A stretch of DNA of 64,000 bases from contig MNCI01035831.1 of NCBI GenBank assembly GCA_015680685.1, positions 1-64,000 on the forward strand. The letters are read 5' to 3'. Below are positions 1 through 10,849 of the stretch, in pieces; positions within the stretch are counted from its first letter, which is position 1, and the number at the start of each line of letters is the position of its first letter. The stretch is from Gnetum montanum. Lineage: Eukaryota; Streptophyta; Gnetopsida; Gnetales; Gnetaceae. A model generated the notes under the pieces. The model had not been told where the DNA came from, did no database searches, and saw only the letters and a list, made by a program, of their open reading frames with translations. The position numbers and the translations under genes were made by a program.

Positions 1-130
1 GGGAAATGAAGGGAGTGCCGCCTCTTATTTATAGAAATGGCAACGAGACGCGATATCGCCTACGCGATATCGCAGGAGAAGACGCGATATCGCGTACGCG
101 ATATCGCGGCCTACTGTAAATCGTGTCTCA
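1..130 (-). repeat. Partial LTR of an Athila-like gypsy element (LTR0)
   Basis: This is the U3 end of an LTR read on the minus strand. A TATA box (minus strand CTATAAATAAGAGG, 21-34) has the same flanking sequence as the TATA boxes of the LTRs at 1170-1850 and 12926-13766. Just upstream of it lies a dense run of CGATATCG/CGCGTACGCG palindromes (48-108). The LTR seems to begin with TG on the minus strand at 130 and runs off the left edge. Confidence 0.6.
21..34 (-). promoter_or_regulatory. LTR TATA box
   Basis: The minus strand reads CTATAAATAAGAGG. The same 14-mer, nearly unchanged, occurs at 1700-1713 and 13633-13646 in related LTRs, which supports a conserved RNA polymerase II core promoter directed toward lower coordinates. 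Confidence 0.6.
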
Positions 131-1130
131 TGAATCCTCTAATAATGTTGGCATATTCTCCACATCTTTTATGTACCCAGTCCATCATCTTATTAATCTT
201 TACCTTAATTTCATCTAGTGATTGTAGGATTGGCAAAGATGATTCCACCTCCTTAAAGTGAGTTGATTTCTCCTCTTCATGATCATGGAGCCTTGTTAAG
301 TTGAGATTTTGGTCCTATTGAAAACCTTCAACATTCTCCCATTTAGTTATCTCTCCTTCTTCTTTTGCTATCCGCTTAATAAGCTCTTGGAGTTGATGGG
401 TTTGTAGCTCATATAGTTGACCTTGGGCGTACATCCCTAGGGTCTCCCTTATTTCATTACGGAGCCCATCTATGATATGGTACATTAGCCTCTCCTCGGA
501 GAACCCATGGCCTGGGTAGTTGTTTAACAGAGCATAATATCTTTCTAAGGCCATGTCCAAGGGTTCATGTTGCGCTTGTTTCTATTCTTGGATTTGTCTC
601 CTCAAGGCTGACACTCTCACATAGGTTTGATATCTTTCATTGAAGAGTTCTACCATTGTCGGCCAACGTCGAATTGATTTTGGTTATAACAACCTATACC
701 ATAGTTTTGCTTGGCTAACGAGTGTTAAAGGAAAGAGCTTAAGTTTTTGCCACCCATTATCAATATTGTTCCATGTATAAGCATCGTAGAAGGCTTGTAA
801 ATGTTGTTGTAGATCTGAATCATAGCCTCCTGAAAACTTAGGAAAGTTGTTTAAATTAAGCACGAGTAGACAACTTTCCTTACAATGCCTGCGGGCTATT
901 CGAACAGCCTCTTGTATTTCTGTTAAGCTTGTAGTGGCCAGTAGGGGTTCATCGTTATTGGGTAAGTTATGCTTTCATGCGTTGGGACGATGTTGTCTTT
1001 ATTTATGTTTATAGGAAACCCCCACCTTGGGTTGCGTACTCCAATCTTCATTGTCATAATATTCATTGGTTCTCCAAAGAATTGCCTCACTAGATGTGGC
1101 ATTATTATAGTCTTGTAGTTGTAAATTTTT
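131..1130 (-). pseudogene. gag: gag fragment of an Athila-like gypsy element
   Basis: This encodes the capsid part of a retrotransposon Gag, read from about 1130 down to 131. The clearest open stretch (560-315) contains RYYALLNNYPGHGFSEERL and later ETLGMYAQGQLYELQTHQL, the pattern of a Ty3/gypsy gag domain. The preceding part (about 960-560) aligns by eye with 11900-11560 of the second Athila-like element, so the two gags are homologous. Stops and frame changes break it, and no intact start is visible. It ends abruptly at the TG end of the LTR at 130, which suggests that another element of the same family was inserted into this gag. An N lies at 1214, upstream. I am confident of the family and unsure of exact ends. 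Confidence 0.65.
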
Positions 1131-1169
1131 GTGTGATTTAATTACAATTATTATTATTATTATTTTGAA

Positions 1170-1850
1170 AGATATATCATCAAGGCTTTGTTATAGCGAT
1201 CTTGTATGATGTANATAGGAAATGAAGTCTAAGCTAACTTAAGTGCAATGAGCATCTGTTCCTTAATCATCCATACACATCTTGAACCTTGTGCACGACT
1301 ACTACTAGGATTACCAAGCATAGATCCTAGGTACACTACTAGGTTACCAAGTAGTCACACTTAAATGCTCGTGATTAAGTCATACTCATTCCGCATTTAA
1401 CAATTGGAATAGTAAATGATGATAAAGAAATATTAACTAATAAAATAATAAATAACAATAACAATTAACAATAATAATTAAGCAATTAAAACTAAGTGAA
1501 TGCTACAATGATGAAGTAATCTCGATCTTTTTTTCCGATCATGTGCACATCTAAGTACGTCACACTCGAATAAAGGTGTCATACAATTACAAGCATCACA
1601 CTACGGGCATGCACTTGGGAAAGTAATCTAACTCCTAGGAAAAAAATGCAAGAGCTTTGCTACAACTAACTCGAAGCTGCCTAAATGAGGTGGAAGGCCC
1701 TCTTATTTATAGGCCAGGATAGGCGGTTGCGTAAATAGTGCCACGTCGACACAGGAAGGCTACGTCGACGGGGTCACGTCAACGCGGCCGTGTATATGGG
1801 GCCCCGTATACGCGGCCTAGTCGACGCATAAACTATATAGCGCTTCATCA
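1170..1850 (-). repeat. LTR of Athila-like element (LTR1)
   Basis: The LTR is read on the minus strand from TGATGAAGCGC at 1850, about 20 bp after the end of the integrase reading frame. It contains a TATA box (1700-1713). The stretch at 1260-1400 is clearly similar to 13250-13370 of the other LTR. Upstream of the TATA box lies a GC-rich palindromic patch built on GTCGAC, GCGGCC and GTATAC (1742-1830). The lower boundary is not sharp because no primer-binding site is recognisable between it and the gag at 1130. It could be the 3' LTR of the pol at 1872-6236, the 5' LTR of the gag at 131-1130, or one shared by both. Confidence 0.6.
1700..1713 (-). promoter_or_regulatory. LTR TATA box
   Basis: The minus strand reads CCTATAAATAAGAG, inside LTR1 and matching the other two Athila-type LTRs. 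Confidence 0.6.
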
Positions 1851-1871
1851 CCCACGATTGGGTGGAAAGGA

Positions 1872-3060
1872 TTAGACGCGAAAGATGGAATGAGGTTGTC
1901 CTGGTGATGATGAGGTGGTAGCACTAGTCAGGCAGAGTTCACGGAAAGGTTTCAGTTGTTGTCGGTTGACCAACTGCATTCGTGTGGGATCCTCAAGTTT
2001 GTGGATGAGCAAGGCCACAGATGGGAAGGTTTCGGAGACAATGTAAGGTCCCTCCCACAATGTTTGAAACTTGGTCGGTTGTGATACATGTGTGGGGTTC
2101 CAATACAACACCTTGTCTCCACATCAAAATGTGACCTTTCGAATCCTAAGATCATGACATTTTTTGTTGTAGGCCTTGTGGATCTCATTTGAAGATAGGG
2201 CCACTAATTGATTCTCATCTAACACACTTAGGTTAATAAGTCATTCGCATTATGCTAGCGGTAGGTCAAGACCTAAGTCACTGGCTGTGGATAGTGTCCA
2301 GAGTTCTACCTAGATTGGAAGTTTTGGTAACTTTTTGTACACTAACTCATAGGGTGAGTACCCTACAGGAAGTTTTCAAGTGGAGCGATAGGCCCAGAGG
2401 GCATCATCAAGTTTGGTGCTCCAATCCCTCTTATATTTGCTGATGGTTCAAGTGAGGATCATGCTGATCTCCCTATTGGTGACTTCGGCCTGCCCGTTGG
2501 CTTGGGGGTGATAGGGTGTTGTAAATTTATGGGTGACCCCAAAGTGTTGCTTGAGTTTTTGAAAAGTGACACCCGTGAAATAAGTTCCATTATCTGAGAT
2601 GATTGCACGTGGCACTCCAAACCTATTGATGATTTGCTATTGGACAAATTGTGCAGCGATGTTTGAAGAATAGTTGATAACAGCAGCTACCTCCACCCAC
2701 TTTTTGCAGTAGTCCATAGCTACGATGATGTATGCCTTTCCATTGGACAGTGGTGTGATGGGCCCCATGAAGTCGATGCCCCAAATGTTAAAGGGCTGTA
2801 GTGCTTGGATCTACTGTTGAGGTCCCTCCATCCGTGCAGCCATCCCACCATCTCTTTGGCATCATTCGTAGGAGTGGGCCAACCATTGTGCATCCTTGAA
2901 AATTGTGGGCCAGTAATATCCTACAAGCAAGATCTTAATGGCTGTGCGGAATCTAGCATAGTGGCCCCCATAAGGGCCCTCATGAGCATCTTGGAGGATG
3001 CGCAGTGTATCATCATCAGGGACACATCATTGGACTAGGTCATCTATAGACACCTTAGAA
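1872..3060 (-). pseudogene. int: Integrase region of Athila-like pol (element G1)
   Basis: This is a retroviral-type integrase, the enzyme that inserts the element cDNA into host DNA. Read downward from about 3060 it shows the zinc-binding segment (HEGPYGGHYARFR, then GYYWPT, with the first Cys of the CxxC pair lost). The core follows with WGIDFMGPI (first Asp, about 2770), ISDNGTYF (second Asp, about 2595) and QANGQAEVTNREI (Glu, about 2505), so the DDE triad is present. The C-terminal part, WEGPYIVSETFPSVALL to LVNRQQLKPFRE (2111-1900), is the usual SH3-like tail without a chromodomain. Several single stops interrupt it. It follows the RNase H directly, as in all Ty3/gypsy pol genes. Confidence 0.8.
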
Positions 3061-3229
3061 AGGTGGCCATTGATTTCCATGAAATGCTTGGCCTTATGGA
3101 GAAACTGTTGTTTCTGCCGATGGTCCCTCTCCTTGGCCAACTCTTGAGTTTTGAGATAGGTGAGGATGTGACTGAACCAAGGTGATGCTTTGGGCATCTG
3201 CGAATTGACTGCTCTTGCGAAGAGGAGTT

Positions 3230-3690
3230 CGTCTGGAAACTGGTCGGAAAGAGGCTCCTCCTTTTTTGTGTCATCCCATCATAATCGAGACAAGTGGTCA
3301 GCAATCACATTCTCAGTTCCCTTCCAATCTACCATGGTGAGGTTAAATTCCTGAAGAATCACCAGCCACCGGATGCTGTGAGGGCTCATCGTTGGTTTAT
3401 TCATCAGGAACCAGATAGCACTATGGTCAGTATGCATGAACACCTTGTATCCGAGCACATAGTGTTAGAATTTTTCCAAGGTCAACACCACCGCCATCAA
3501 CTCCTTTTCAGTGGTGGTGTAGTTAAGCTGAGCACCCACAATGCTACGGCTTGCACAGTGGATATAGTATGGACATTTTTTATCATCACACTATGTAAGC
3601 ACGGCTCCCAAGGCATAATTGGATGCATCCATCATGATGTGGAAGGGCCTAGAACAATCAGGTGCTCGTAGAACTAGAGTCTCTATGAGT
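3230..3690 (-). pseudogene. rnh: RNase H of Athila-like pol (element G1)
   Basis: This domain degrades the RNA strand of the RNA:DNA hybrid during reverse transcription. The hallmark stretches are YTTTEKELMAVVLTLEKF (about 3530-3475), then a histidine-containing motif FMHTDHSAIWFLM (about 3440-3400), and then WKGTENVIADHLSRL (about 3330-3285). It sits between RT and integrase in the correct order, and its catalytic-region residues look present apart from local damage. It is followed by the usual tether (PHSIRWLVILQEF) and leads into the integrase zinc-binding region. Confidence 0.75.
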
Positions 3691-4670
3691 TTCTATTTAA
3701 GCAATTGGAATGCAGACTCACATTTCTTAGTCCAGATGAGCAGAGCATCTTTCTTTGTGAGTTCTACCAATAGCTTGACGATCTTCAAGAAATTTTCAAT
3801 GAAGCGCCGGTAGTAACCAGTGTGGCCAAGGAATGACCGAACATCTTTTACAATGCTTGATTGTTGGGTAATTCCTTGGATTACCCTGATCTTTTCAGGA
3901 TCCATGCTAATCCCTGTCTGTGAGATACAATGCCCCAATACAATGCCTTCTTGGACCATCAAGTGGCTTTTCTACCAATTGAGCCGCAAATTAGTGTATA
4001 CACACCTCTTCAGAACTTGTTTAAGGTGGTCCAAGGCTTGCTCAAATGTGGTCCCATAGGTAGAGAAGTCATCCATGAAGACTTCTACTCCATTGCCAAT
4101 TTGCTACTGGAAGATGCTTTGGACAAGGTGTTGGAAAGTGGTAGGCACATTACACAGGCCAAAAGGCATCTTCTTGTATGCGAAAGTCCCCCATGGACTT
4201 GTTAAAGTTGTTTTGGCTTGGTCCTCTGATGAAATTTGGATTTGGTTATAGCCACTATAACCATCCAAAAAGCTGTAATAATGGTACCCTGCAATGATAT
4301 CCAATACCTGGTCCACAAATAGAAGTGGGAGTGGGCTGACCCATTCGCTATCAGTGATGGAATAGATGAACCATGCTTTCAATAATTGTTCGATTTCATC
4401 TCTGATGACCTAATTAGGCTGGGGTTCAATCGCCTTTGTGGTTGTCATCATGGCTTCATGGAGGGGTCAATATAGATCTGATGTTGGTAGACCCTAGGAT
4501 CAACTCCAGTTAACTCAAGATATGGCCATGCTAATGTAGCATCCCATTTGTTCACCACCTTCAGCAACTTTTTGTTTTCTTTGGGAGCAAGGGTGGCATT
4601 GATAATTATCAACTTCCCATGTTGCAAAAATGCGTATTCTAAGTGGGCTGGTAAGGACTTGAGCTCCAAG
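3690..4670 (-). pseudogene. rt: Reverse transcriptase of Athila-like pol (element G1)
   Basis: The pre-RT segment LPAHLEYAFLQHGKLIII to TGVDPRVYQHQI (4650-4470) is the conserved lead-in seen in Athila-lineage pol. The RT core follows with SDSEWVSPL (about 4345), FLDGYSGYNQIQISSEDQ, WGTFAYKKMPFGLCN (about 4195) and the catalytic VFMDDF (about 4080-4063). About 50 residues that normally lie between WVSP and FLDGY, including the DYRKLN-type motif, are missing, and the flanks are joined as SPLPLLFVDQVLD near 4325. The copy is therefore dead even though the catalytic box looks intact. The thumb/connection part (YRRFIENFLKIVKLL, 3813-3770) is preserved. Confidence 0.8.
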
Positions 4671-5044
4671 GATTCTTGTTTGAAGCTTTCAGGGATTTGT
4701 AGCTTTCCCCAATCATCATGGTCATCAACAGTGGAGACTTGTTGATGAACCTCTTTATTTCATCCATGCTTTCTACATAGGCTTGTACAAACCCCTCAAA
4801 TGGTTCCATGCACAATGTGCTACTAGCAAGATCAGCTGTCAGCCACTGGGTGCCTTCTTGAGTTGTGGCTACGGCGTACAGGCACTATTGAACTGGCAAT
4901 TCTTCAGTACACCGACTACATGCTTGAATGGATGTCTGCTTGGCAGATCATAACTACTGCACACAGTTGCACCTGGAGTCATTGTACATGATGCACAGAA
5001 TGTGCTTCTTCTTGATCTCTCCAAAGGGATTTTCCTTTGAAATT

Positions 5045-5457
5045 TCAAGGGAAATATCTCGGAGTCCTAGTCTTGCATCCACTATGCTCAGCTAGATTCT
5101 TCCCATTATGATTGAGAAGTTCCCCTTGCAATTCTCCACACGGATGATAAGGAAATCGGTAGGATAGGGCCACCCACAAACGGTGGTCACAATCTCCTCC
5201 ACCAATCCCAAGGGGACGGTGATGGATTGGTTTGCCAACTCGAGCTGAATGTTGCTTTTCTTTAACAAGGGCAAGTTCCAATTCTTGTACATATCATGTG
5301 AGATCAAATTAACTTCTAACCCCGAATCCAGAAGAGCTTTACATGGCTCATTCCCTGCCACCTGAAGATAGATGAGGGGACTTCCCAGATCAGTCAATTT
5401 CTGGGGAAGATGTCTTGCCTTTATCCAGTTGATCATGACATGTGCGAGCATGACCAT
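5045..5457 (-). pseudogene. pro: Aspartic protease of Athila-like element (G1)
   Basis: This is a retropepsin-like protease that would cleave the Gag-Pol polyprotein. It reads ALLDSGLEVNLIS (about 5340-5300), where DSG is the active-site triplet. Then come GLVEEIVTTVCGWPYPTDF (about 5210-5155) and IIMGR (about 5110), the conserved flap and hydrophobic core. The second Athila-like element (9740-10230) has the same order and sequence (GLVEDIVTTICGWSYLVDF, IIMGREWL). A frame change occurs near 5095. The stretch between it and the pre-RT segment (4670-5045) is a variable linker with stops. Confidence 0.75.
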
Positions 5458-6236
5458 TTGTACATTGGAGGGTGTTTGGTTTGGAGGCTACTCAAGTGGT
5501 GGAACAGTGGAGGCGCTTTGAGGTTCAGAGGAACTAGCCACATGTGTATGTGAGGGTATGTTTAGGTTATTAGGCCGAAAAAGGGATGTTTTCATGGCTT
5601 GGGTTTCGGTCCACTCGATTGAGGTGCTGGTTGTAGGTTGATAGCCCTTGTAGCATTTCGTTGTTGTGGCTGCAACGGTATCTTCCCCTGCATAGGTGGA
5701 GTAGGTGGTAGTTGAGTGAGATGTTGTGGAGAAGGAGTGGCAGGAGAAGGTGATGGAGGATAGTAGAGATGTGGGCTTTTCCCCCTAGGTGATGGAGATT
5801 GTGGTCAGAAATATTCTGGGGGGTGGTAATAATTTTGAAATGTGGCATGACTAAAAGGGTCCTGTGGAGAGACTATTTGCTGAATGTAGTACCCATAGGG
5901 ATCTGGCTGTTGGTAAGGGTACTACTGCCTTGGAGGTGGCATTCCCCACACTTGTGGTTGCTGCCATTGCTAGAAGTATTCATAAGGCTACAGTGGTGCT
6001 CCACTTGGATAATACCCTTGCTGTTGGTGGAACTACCTTGGGTTGACTTGTGGGTAAGGTAACCTTCGAGGTGTTTGCCTCCTTGCCAAGAAAGGATTCA
6101 AAACGTACACCCCAGACTCTTGAAGATGTGACACCACTGGACAACACCCCTTAGGATGTTCGTATTGACATATGCTACATTCATCATCTTCCTCCGTATC
6201 AGAGTCTGCAACCTGTTCTACTATATGGTGCATTTA
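5458..6236 (-). pseudogene. gag: Gag C-terminus with zinc knuckle and proline-rich linker (G1)
   Basis: Read downward from 6233, an acidic stretch (DSDTEEDDE) leads into a compact zinc-knuckle-like motif CSICQYEHPKGC (CX2CX3HX3C, about 6185-6150), then SHLQESGVYVLNPF. The same block is found at about 10975-10870 in the second element. A low-complexity, proline/serine-rich linker follows to the protease. The upstream capsid part of this gag is absent: the reading stops at 6237, where an unrelated AT-rich LTR-like sequence begins. Confidence 0.6.
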
Positions 6237-7055
6237 TGAAAGTTACCCCAAACATTAGAATGTATAACAAGTCCACCAGTGAGAAATCTAAACTCATCTA
6301 AAAGTCAAAGTAAGAAAGGACTTTCACTAGATGTTTCATAGGTGGTTGCCTTACAATAGGCTCTTAAGACATGCTCTGAGCAACATCCCATAAGATATGG
6401 GATAAAAGGTCTTCTTATTGCTCTTTCTCCAAGAATCATTTTTCTACCTCACACTTAAACACTTTACTTGCTCTTCTCACTAAAGTGTTGAATTGAGAAA
6501 TGATGTATTTCCAAGAAATTCACATGTCTTTATATAGTGTAAGGTAAATTTGAAATTTCCACCAATTTCACTAACCAACTTTGCCACTTAGCCAAAATTT
6601 ATTATATTTCCATCATCATACGATTGGCTAATTTAAATTCCACTATTTGGTTGTTGAACTTAATTCACCACTATGTAGTTATCCAACCATTTCTTCCACT
6701 TACACACATGACAAGTAATGGTTACTTGAGATAATATAAATTAAATAATGTAGCTAACACTTTAAAGTAAACATTATTTAAACTAGTACTTTAACGTATA
6801 CATGTTTTAATAATACTATATAGACTTATCTAAGCATATGTATAGGATATATATGTTATGGTTAAATATTATATAAGTCTATATATATGTTATTTATTAT
6901 ATATGTTACTACTAAGCATATACATATTAAATTTTATTACTTACTACTATGTACAATAAATATTATTATAATTACATACATACATACATACATATTACCA
7001 TATTATATACATATATTAATTTTTATATATAGATTTATGTTGTGGTAAGGTGCCC
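6237..7055 (-). repeat. AT-rich LTR-like region at the 3' end of gypsy element G3
   Basis: This is strongly AT-rich non-coding sequence directly downstream (minus strand) of a gypsy integrase. It contains a good TATA box (minus strand ACTATATAAAG, 6530-6541) and ends in CA on the minus strand at 6237, against the truncated gag. It shares nothing obvious with the Athila-type LTRs. An LTR is the simplest reading, but the matching second LTR is not in the window. Confidence 0.4.
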
Positions 7056-8330
7056 AAAATAATGTTTTATATGTAAACATTATATGGAAATTGCAATTCC
7101 ATCCCATCTAAGATTGATAATTTGTAGGTGTCCTCTAATAATTGTTTCTTAATATGGACCAATCCATATTATTGAAACTTATTTGGCTTCTTCATATTCC
7201 ATAATAATACAAGATCATTGACTTTAAAAGTTCCTTTCATAACCTTTCTATCCAACCACCTTTTGACTTGAGAAGCATTCTTTAATAAATTATCTTTAGC
7301 TCTATCCATTTTGACTTCTATTTTGATGAACAAGGTCATGAAGCTTCTATCTTTATCAATTTTCTCACTATACTTTTGCACAAAATCTGGGGCCAAACTT
7401 ATAATCTTATTTGTAATTCTAGTAGGCAAACGATAGACCAAGTTATAAGCTAATATCCCAATAGCCTTCTTAAATCTAATATGATTAGTCCATAATGTAG
7501 ATTGCAAGTAATCGATCCAATTTCCTGGATTCCCATCCATCAACTTTTTAATGTAGGAAATAAGATTTTTATTTGTAGATCTAGCTAAGCCATTCTCTTA
7601 AGGATAATAATTCGAAAAGAAAAATAGAAAGATGAATTTTTCTGATGCCCATGTTATAAATTCTTTAAACTGAAAAGTAGGTCCATTGTCAAATACCAAT
7701 ACTTCAAGTAGACCAAAATGACTTAGAATCTAATCTTCCAAGAACTTAATCACGTTTGATGTTGAACTTTTCCTTAAAGCCATTGCTTTAGATCATTTGT
7801 TAAAATAATCAATAGCTATGAGAATAAACTTATGTCCAACTCTTGAAGGAGTAACTGTACCAATAAAATCTAAGCCCCATTGCTGAAATGGTCTATCCAT
7901 ATAAGGGAGCTCTAGTCTTTTTGATTTTTGATCCATGAATTTGACATTTGTAACATCTTTGAATTTTTGAACTAATATCTTGGTACATACTAGGCCAATA
8001 AAATCCATAGCAGAGTATATGTTGCATGGTAAACTTTGGAGATTCATAGGATAAATTAGAATAATCATGGAATTATTCTAAGATAGAATTAATTCAATTA
8101 TTGCAAACACATTCCAGCAAAACCCCTCTGAAATACTTTTTGTATAAGATTCCATCTTTAATCACATATTTATTCACCTTTTTGAACAAATCTCTTTTTT
8201 GAATTGCAGTCAAGCTTTTGGGAACCTTTCTTGTATCAAGGAATTCTAGAATTTCATCATACTAGTTTCCCTCATAAGTCTTAAGCACACATACTTCATA
8301 TTCTTTAGTCATTAACTTGGCTAATCCCAT
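7056..8330 (-). pseudogene. int: Integrase of gypsy element G3
   Basis: Read downward, GFYWPSMYQDISSKIQ and RCYKCQ form the zinc-binding end (about 8020-7950). The core follows with PFQQWGLDFIGTV (about 7890-7850; first Asp) and VFDNGPTF (about 7700; second Asp), then ENGLARSTNKNL (about 7575), where the expected catalytic Glu of the QAE-type motif appears replaced by Arg. The C-terminal part (7543-7060) contains WIDYLQSTLWTNHIRFKKA, RLPTR and a final TYKLSILDGMELQFPYN tail, typical of Ty3/gypsy. Several stops are present. Base composition is far more AT-rich than in G1 or G2, marking a separate family. Confidence 0.75.
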
Positions 8331-8640
8331 TCCTTTAATAGTTTTTCATATTTCCAATGAAAATTTGAAACCTTGAAGTTTTATGAGCCATTTCCCTCTT
8401 TTTAATCCAATTTCATTTTGGGCTAAGAATTGTTTAATCGCGGGTTCTATTAGCATAATATGAACTAATGAGCTTTCCAAGTAATATTTGAAATGTTCAA
8501 GTGCTTTAATAACTACAAATGATTGTTTCTCTAAGTCTGAATAATTTAATTCTGAACCTTTCAACTGATATCCAAAGAATCTAATCAGTTCATCTTAACC
8601 TTCATCTTTTTAAGTTAAAACAACAGTAACTGAGTCATTT
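8331..8640 (-). pseudogene. rnh: RNase H of gypsy element G3
   Basis: The segment LNYSDLEKQSFVVIKALEHF (about 8550-8490) corresponds to the YsxxEKExLAvvxAlxxF motif of gypsy RNase H. It is followed by KYYLESSLVHIMLIEPAIKQFL, where the usual TDH motif has become IEP, so a catalytic residue is lost. The region WLIKLQGFKFSLEI is the normal tether to integrase. It is contiguous and collinear with the RT and integrase on either side. Confidence 0.65.
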
Positions 8641-9725
8641 GAAGTAAAAGCATATAACCAAAAGTCTTTTTTCAATTTTGGCTTTACCAAGTAAGGAGCT
8701 TCTTGAATAGCCCTTTTGATTTTTGATAAGGCACTTTTTGATTTTGGTGTTTTCTCTACTTGGACATCTTTCTTTAGCATATGCATCAAAGATTTAGTGA
8801 TTTCAGTCAATCTAGGCATAAATTTCTTAACAAAATTTATCTTTCCAAAGAAAGATCTAAGAGACTTTTTACTTATAAGATTCTCAATATTCAATATTGC
8901 TTGAATTCAAGAGTTATCTATAGAAGTTCCTTCTTGATAGCTTACATGGCCTAGTAAACTTCTATATTTAACCCCAAAGATACATTTCTTAGGATTTAAT
9001 GAAATACCATACTCATGACATATGTCAAAAGCCATTTCAAGATGACTAATATGATCTTCCTTCCTTTTTGAAAAGATAGTGATATCATCCAAATAAACAA
9101 CAACAAACTCACCTATTAAACCTTTAAAGGCTAAATCCATTGCTCATTGAAAAGTAGCTCCAACGTTTGATAATCCAAATGGCATTCTTTGGTAAGCAAA
9201 AGTTCCCCATTTGGTGATAAATGCTTTTTTATATCTATTGCCCTTATCTACCATGATCTAATTGTAGCTTGAAAAACCATCTAGGAAAGAATATACTTGA
9301 CAACCTGATACTTTAATTAACATTTTATCAATTCTAGGAAGTGGGTATTTATATTTTTGTAGAGCCTTCACTCAAATTTCTAAAATCTACACAAAGCCTA
9401 ATATCACCATTTTTCTTCCTTGCTAGAATAAGGTTAGCAAGCCATGTCGAATATCGGACTAGATATATAATTCAGGCTTGCAATAACTTCTTGATATCAC
9501 TTCCATAACTAGCTCAAATGATGGATTAAATTTCCTTTGTTTTTTTTAATTGTCTTACAACTATTTATTAAAGGAATTTTATGTGTCATGACATCTAGTC
9601 TAAAATTTTTAAGATCATCATAAGACCAAGTGAAATTTTCCAAATTATTTTTTAGGAGTAATAGCAAATTGATTTCATATAGGCACCTTTGTATATTGAT
9701 CATTTGTGCACATTGATTTCATTCA
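8600..9725 (-). pseudogene. rt: Reverse transcriptase of gypsy element G3
   Basis: The pre-RT segment NFTWSYDDLKNFRLDVMTH lies at about 9640-9580. Read downward there follow SFLDGFSSYN (about 9290), KWGTFAYQRMPFGLSNVGA (about 9215-9160) and an intact catalytic VYLDDITIFSK (about 9095-9065). SLNPKKCIFGV (about 9005-8970) and the connection domain (SLRSFFGKINFVKKFMPRL, 8865-8810) come after. An AT-rich codon bias and the SNVGATFQ wording distinguish it from the Athila-like G1 RT. Its upstream end (about 9725) abuts the protease of a different family, so this pol is 5'-truncated. Confidence 0.75.
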
Positions 9726-9734
9726 AGCAATGTT

Positions 9735-10240
9735 AAACTCTGCACAACCCATGATATCTGCACGCAATTGCACCCTATGTCATTGTATGCGATGCATGGA
9801 ACCTTCTTCTTCTCAATCTTTCAAAAAGTATTTTCTTTAGATATTTCTAGGGAAAGATCATAGATACCTAGGTGCACATCAATAGTGCTTAGCCATTCCC
9901 TTCCCATTATGATTGCGATGTCTCCCTTATTGTTGTCCACTTGAATCACCAGGAAGTCAACTAGATATGACCATCCACAAATAGTGGTAACAATGTCCTC
10001 CACTAATCCCAAGGGAACATTTATGGACTAGTTGGCCAACTTTAAACAAACATTGCTCTTTTTTAATGGAGGTAGGTTGTAAGCCTTATACATATCTTGG
10101 GATATTAGGTTGACACCGGAACCTAAATCCAAAAGAGCTTTGCATGGCTCATTCCCAGTGACTTGTAGATATATCAATGGACACCTAGAATTAGAGAATT
10201 TCCTGGGAAGGTGGCTAGCTTTGATCTAATGAATAATGGC
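9735..10240 (-). pseudogene. pro: Aspartic protease of Athila-like element G2
   Basis: The active-site region (about 10150-10085, ALLDLGSGVNLIS-like with a changed triplet) is followed by MGLVEDIVTTICGWSYLVDF (10012 downward), VDNNKGDIAIIMGREWLST and ISKENTF, ending near 9821. It matches the G1 protease position by position. Downstream similarity to G1 continues to about 9735 (the sequence around ATTGTATGCGATGCA) and then stops; the next bases belong to the G3 pol. Confidence 0.65.
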
Positions 10241-10849
10241 ATGTGTTAACATGAACATATGCATTGAATATGGTGTTAAGTTCGAAGTGGTATCTAAATA
10301 TTTATTTGATACAGAGAAGTTCAAAGACTCAGCTAGTTGGGGTTGCAAAGGCTGGGATGGACTATTGGTTTTGAAGAAAGATATTTTCTTCATACAGTTG
10401 TTAGAACTTGAAGTAGGTTGAGGATTAACAACCCTTATGGCATTGCATTGTTTGGCTAAGTAGGGAGTTCACCTTGCATTGCTGGATCAGGTGGTAATGG
10501 AGCTATTGGTGGGAGAGATGTGGCCAAATTGGAAGGGTGGTATACTTGTGGAATGTTTCCCCTAAGAGAGGGAGTCCTATAGTACTTGTAGGCTTAGTAG
10601 TGATGCTGAGGAGTAACATGACCAACAAAGTCACATGGAAAGATTGGATGTTGCAAGTAATATTCATATGGGTCAAGTTGTCAGTAAGGATATTATTGCC
10701 TTGGTGGTGGCATTCCCCAAGATTGTGGGTGTTGTAACTATTGATGTTGCTCAATTAGTTTTGGTGGAGTTCCACTTGGATAATATGTTAGAGGTTGGTG
10801 GAACTACCTTGGGTTACCTTGGGGATAAGATAATCATCGGGATGTTTGT

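Noticed and set aside
37-261. Open frame starting MATRRDIAYAIS
   Set aside because: It runs through an LTR palindrome patch and then the reverse strand of the gag fragment; the gag frame on the minus strand explains the region better.
3294-3671. 125-residue plus-strand open frame
   Set aside because: It is the reverse strand of the G1 RNase H, whose motifs are clear on the minus strand.
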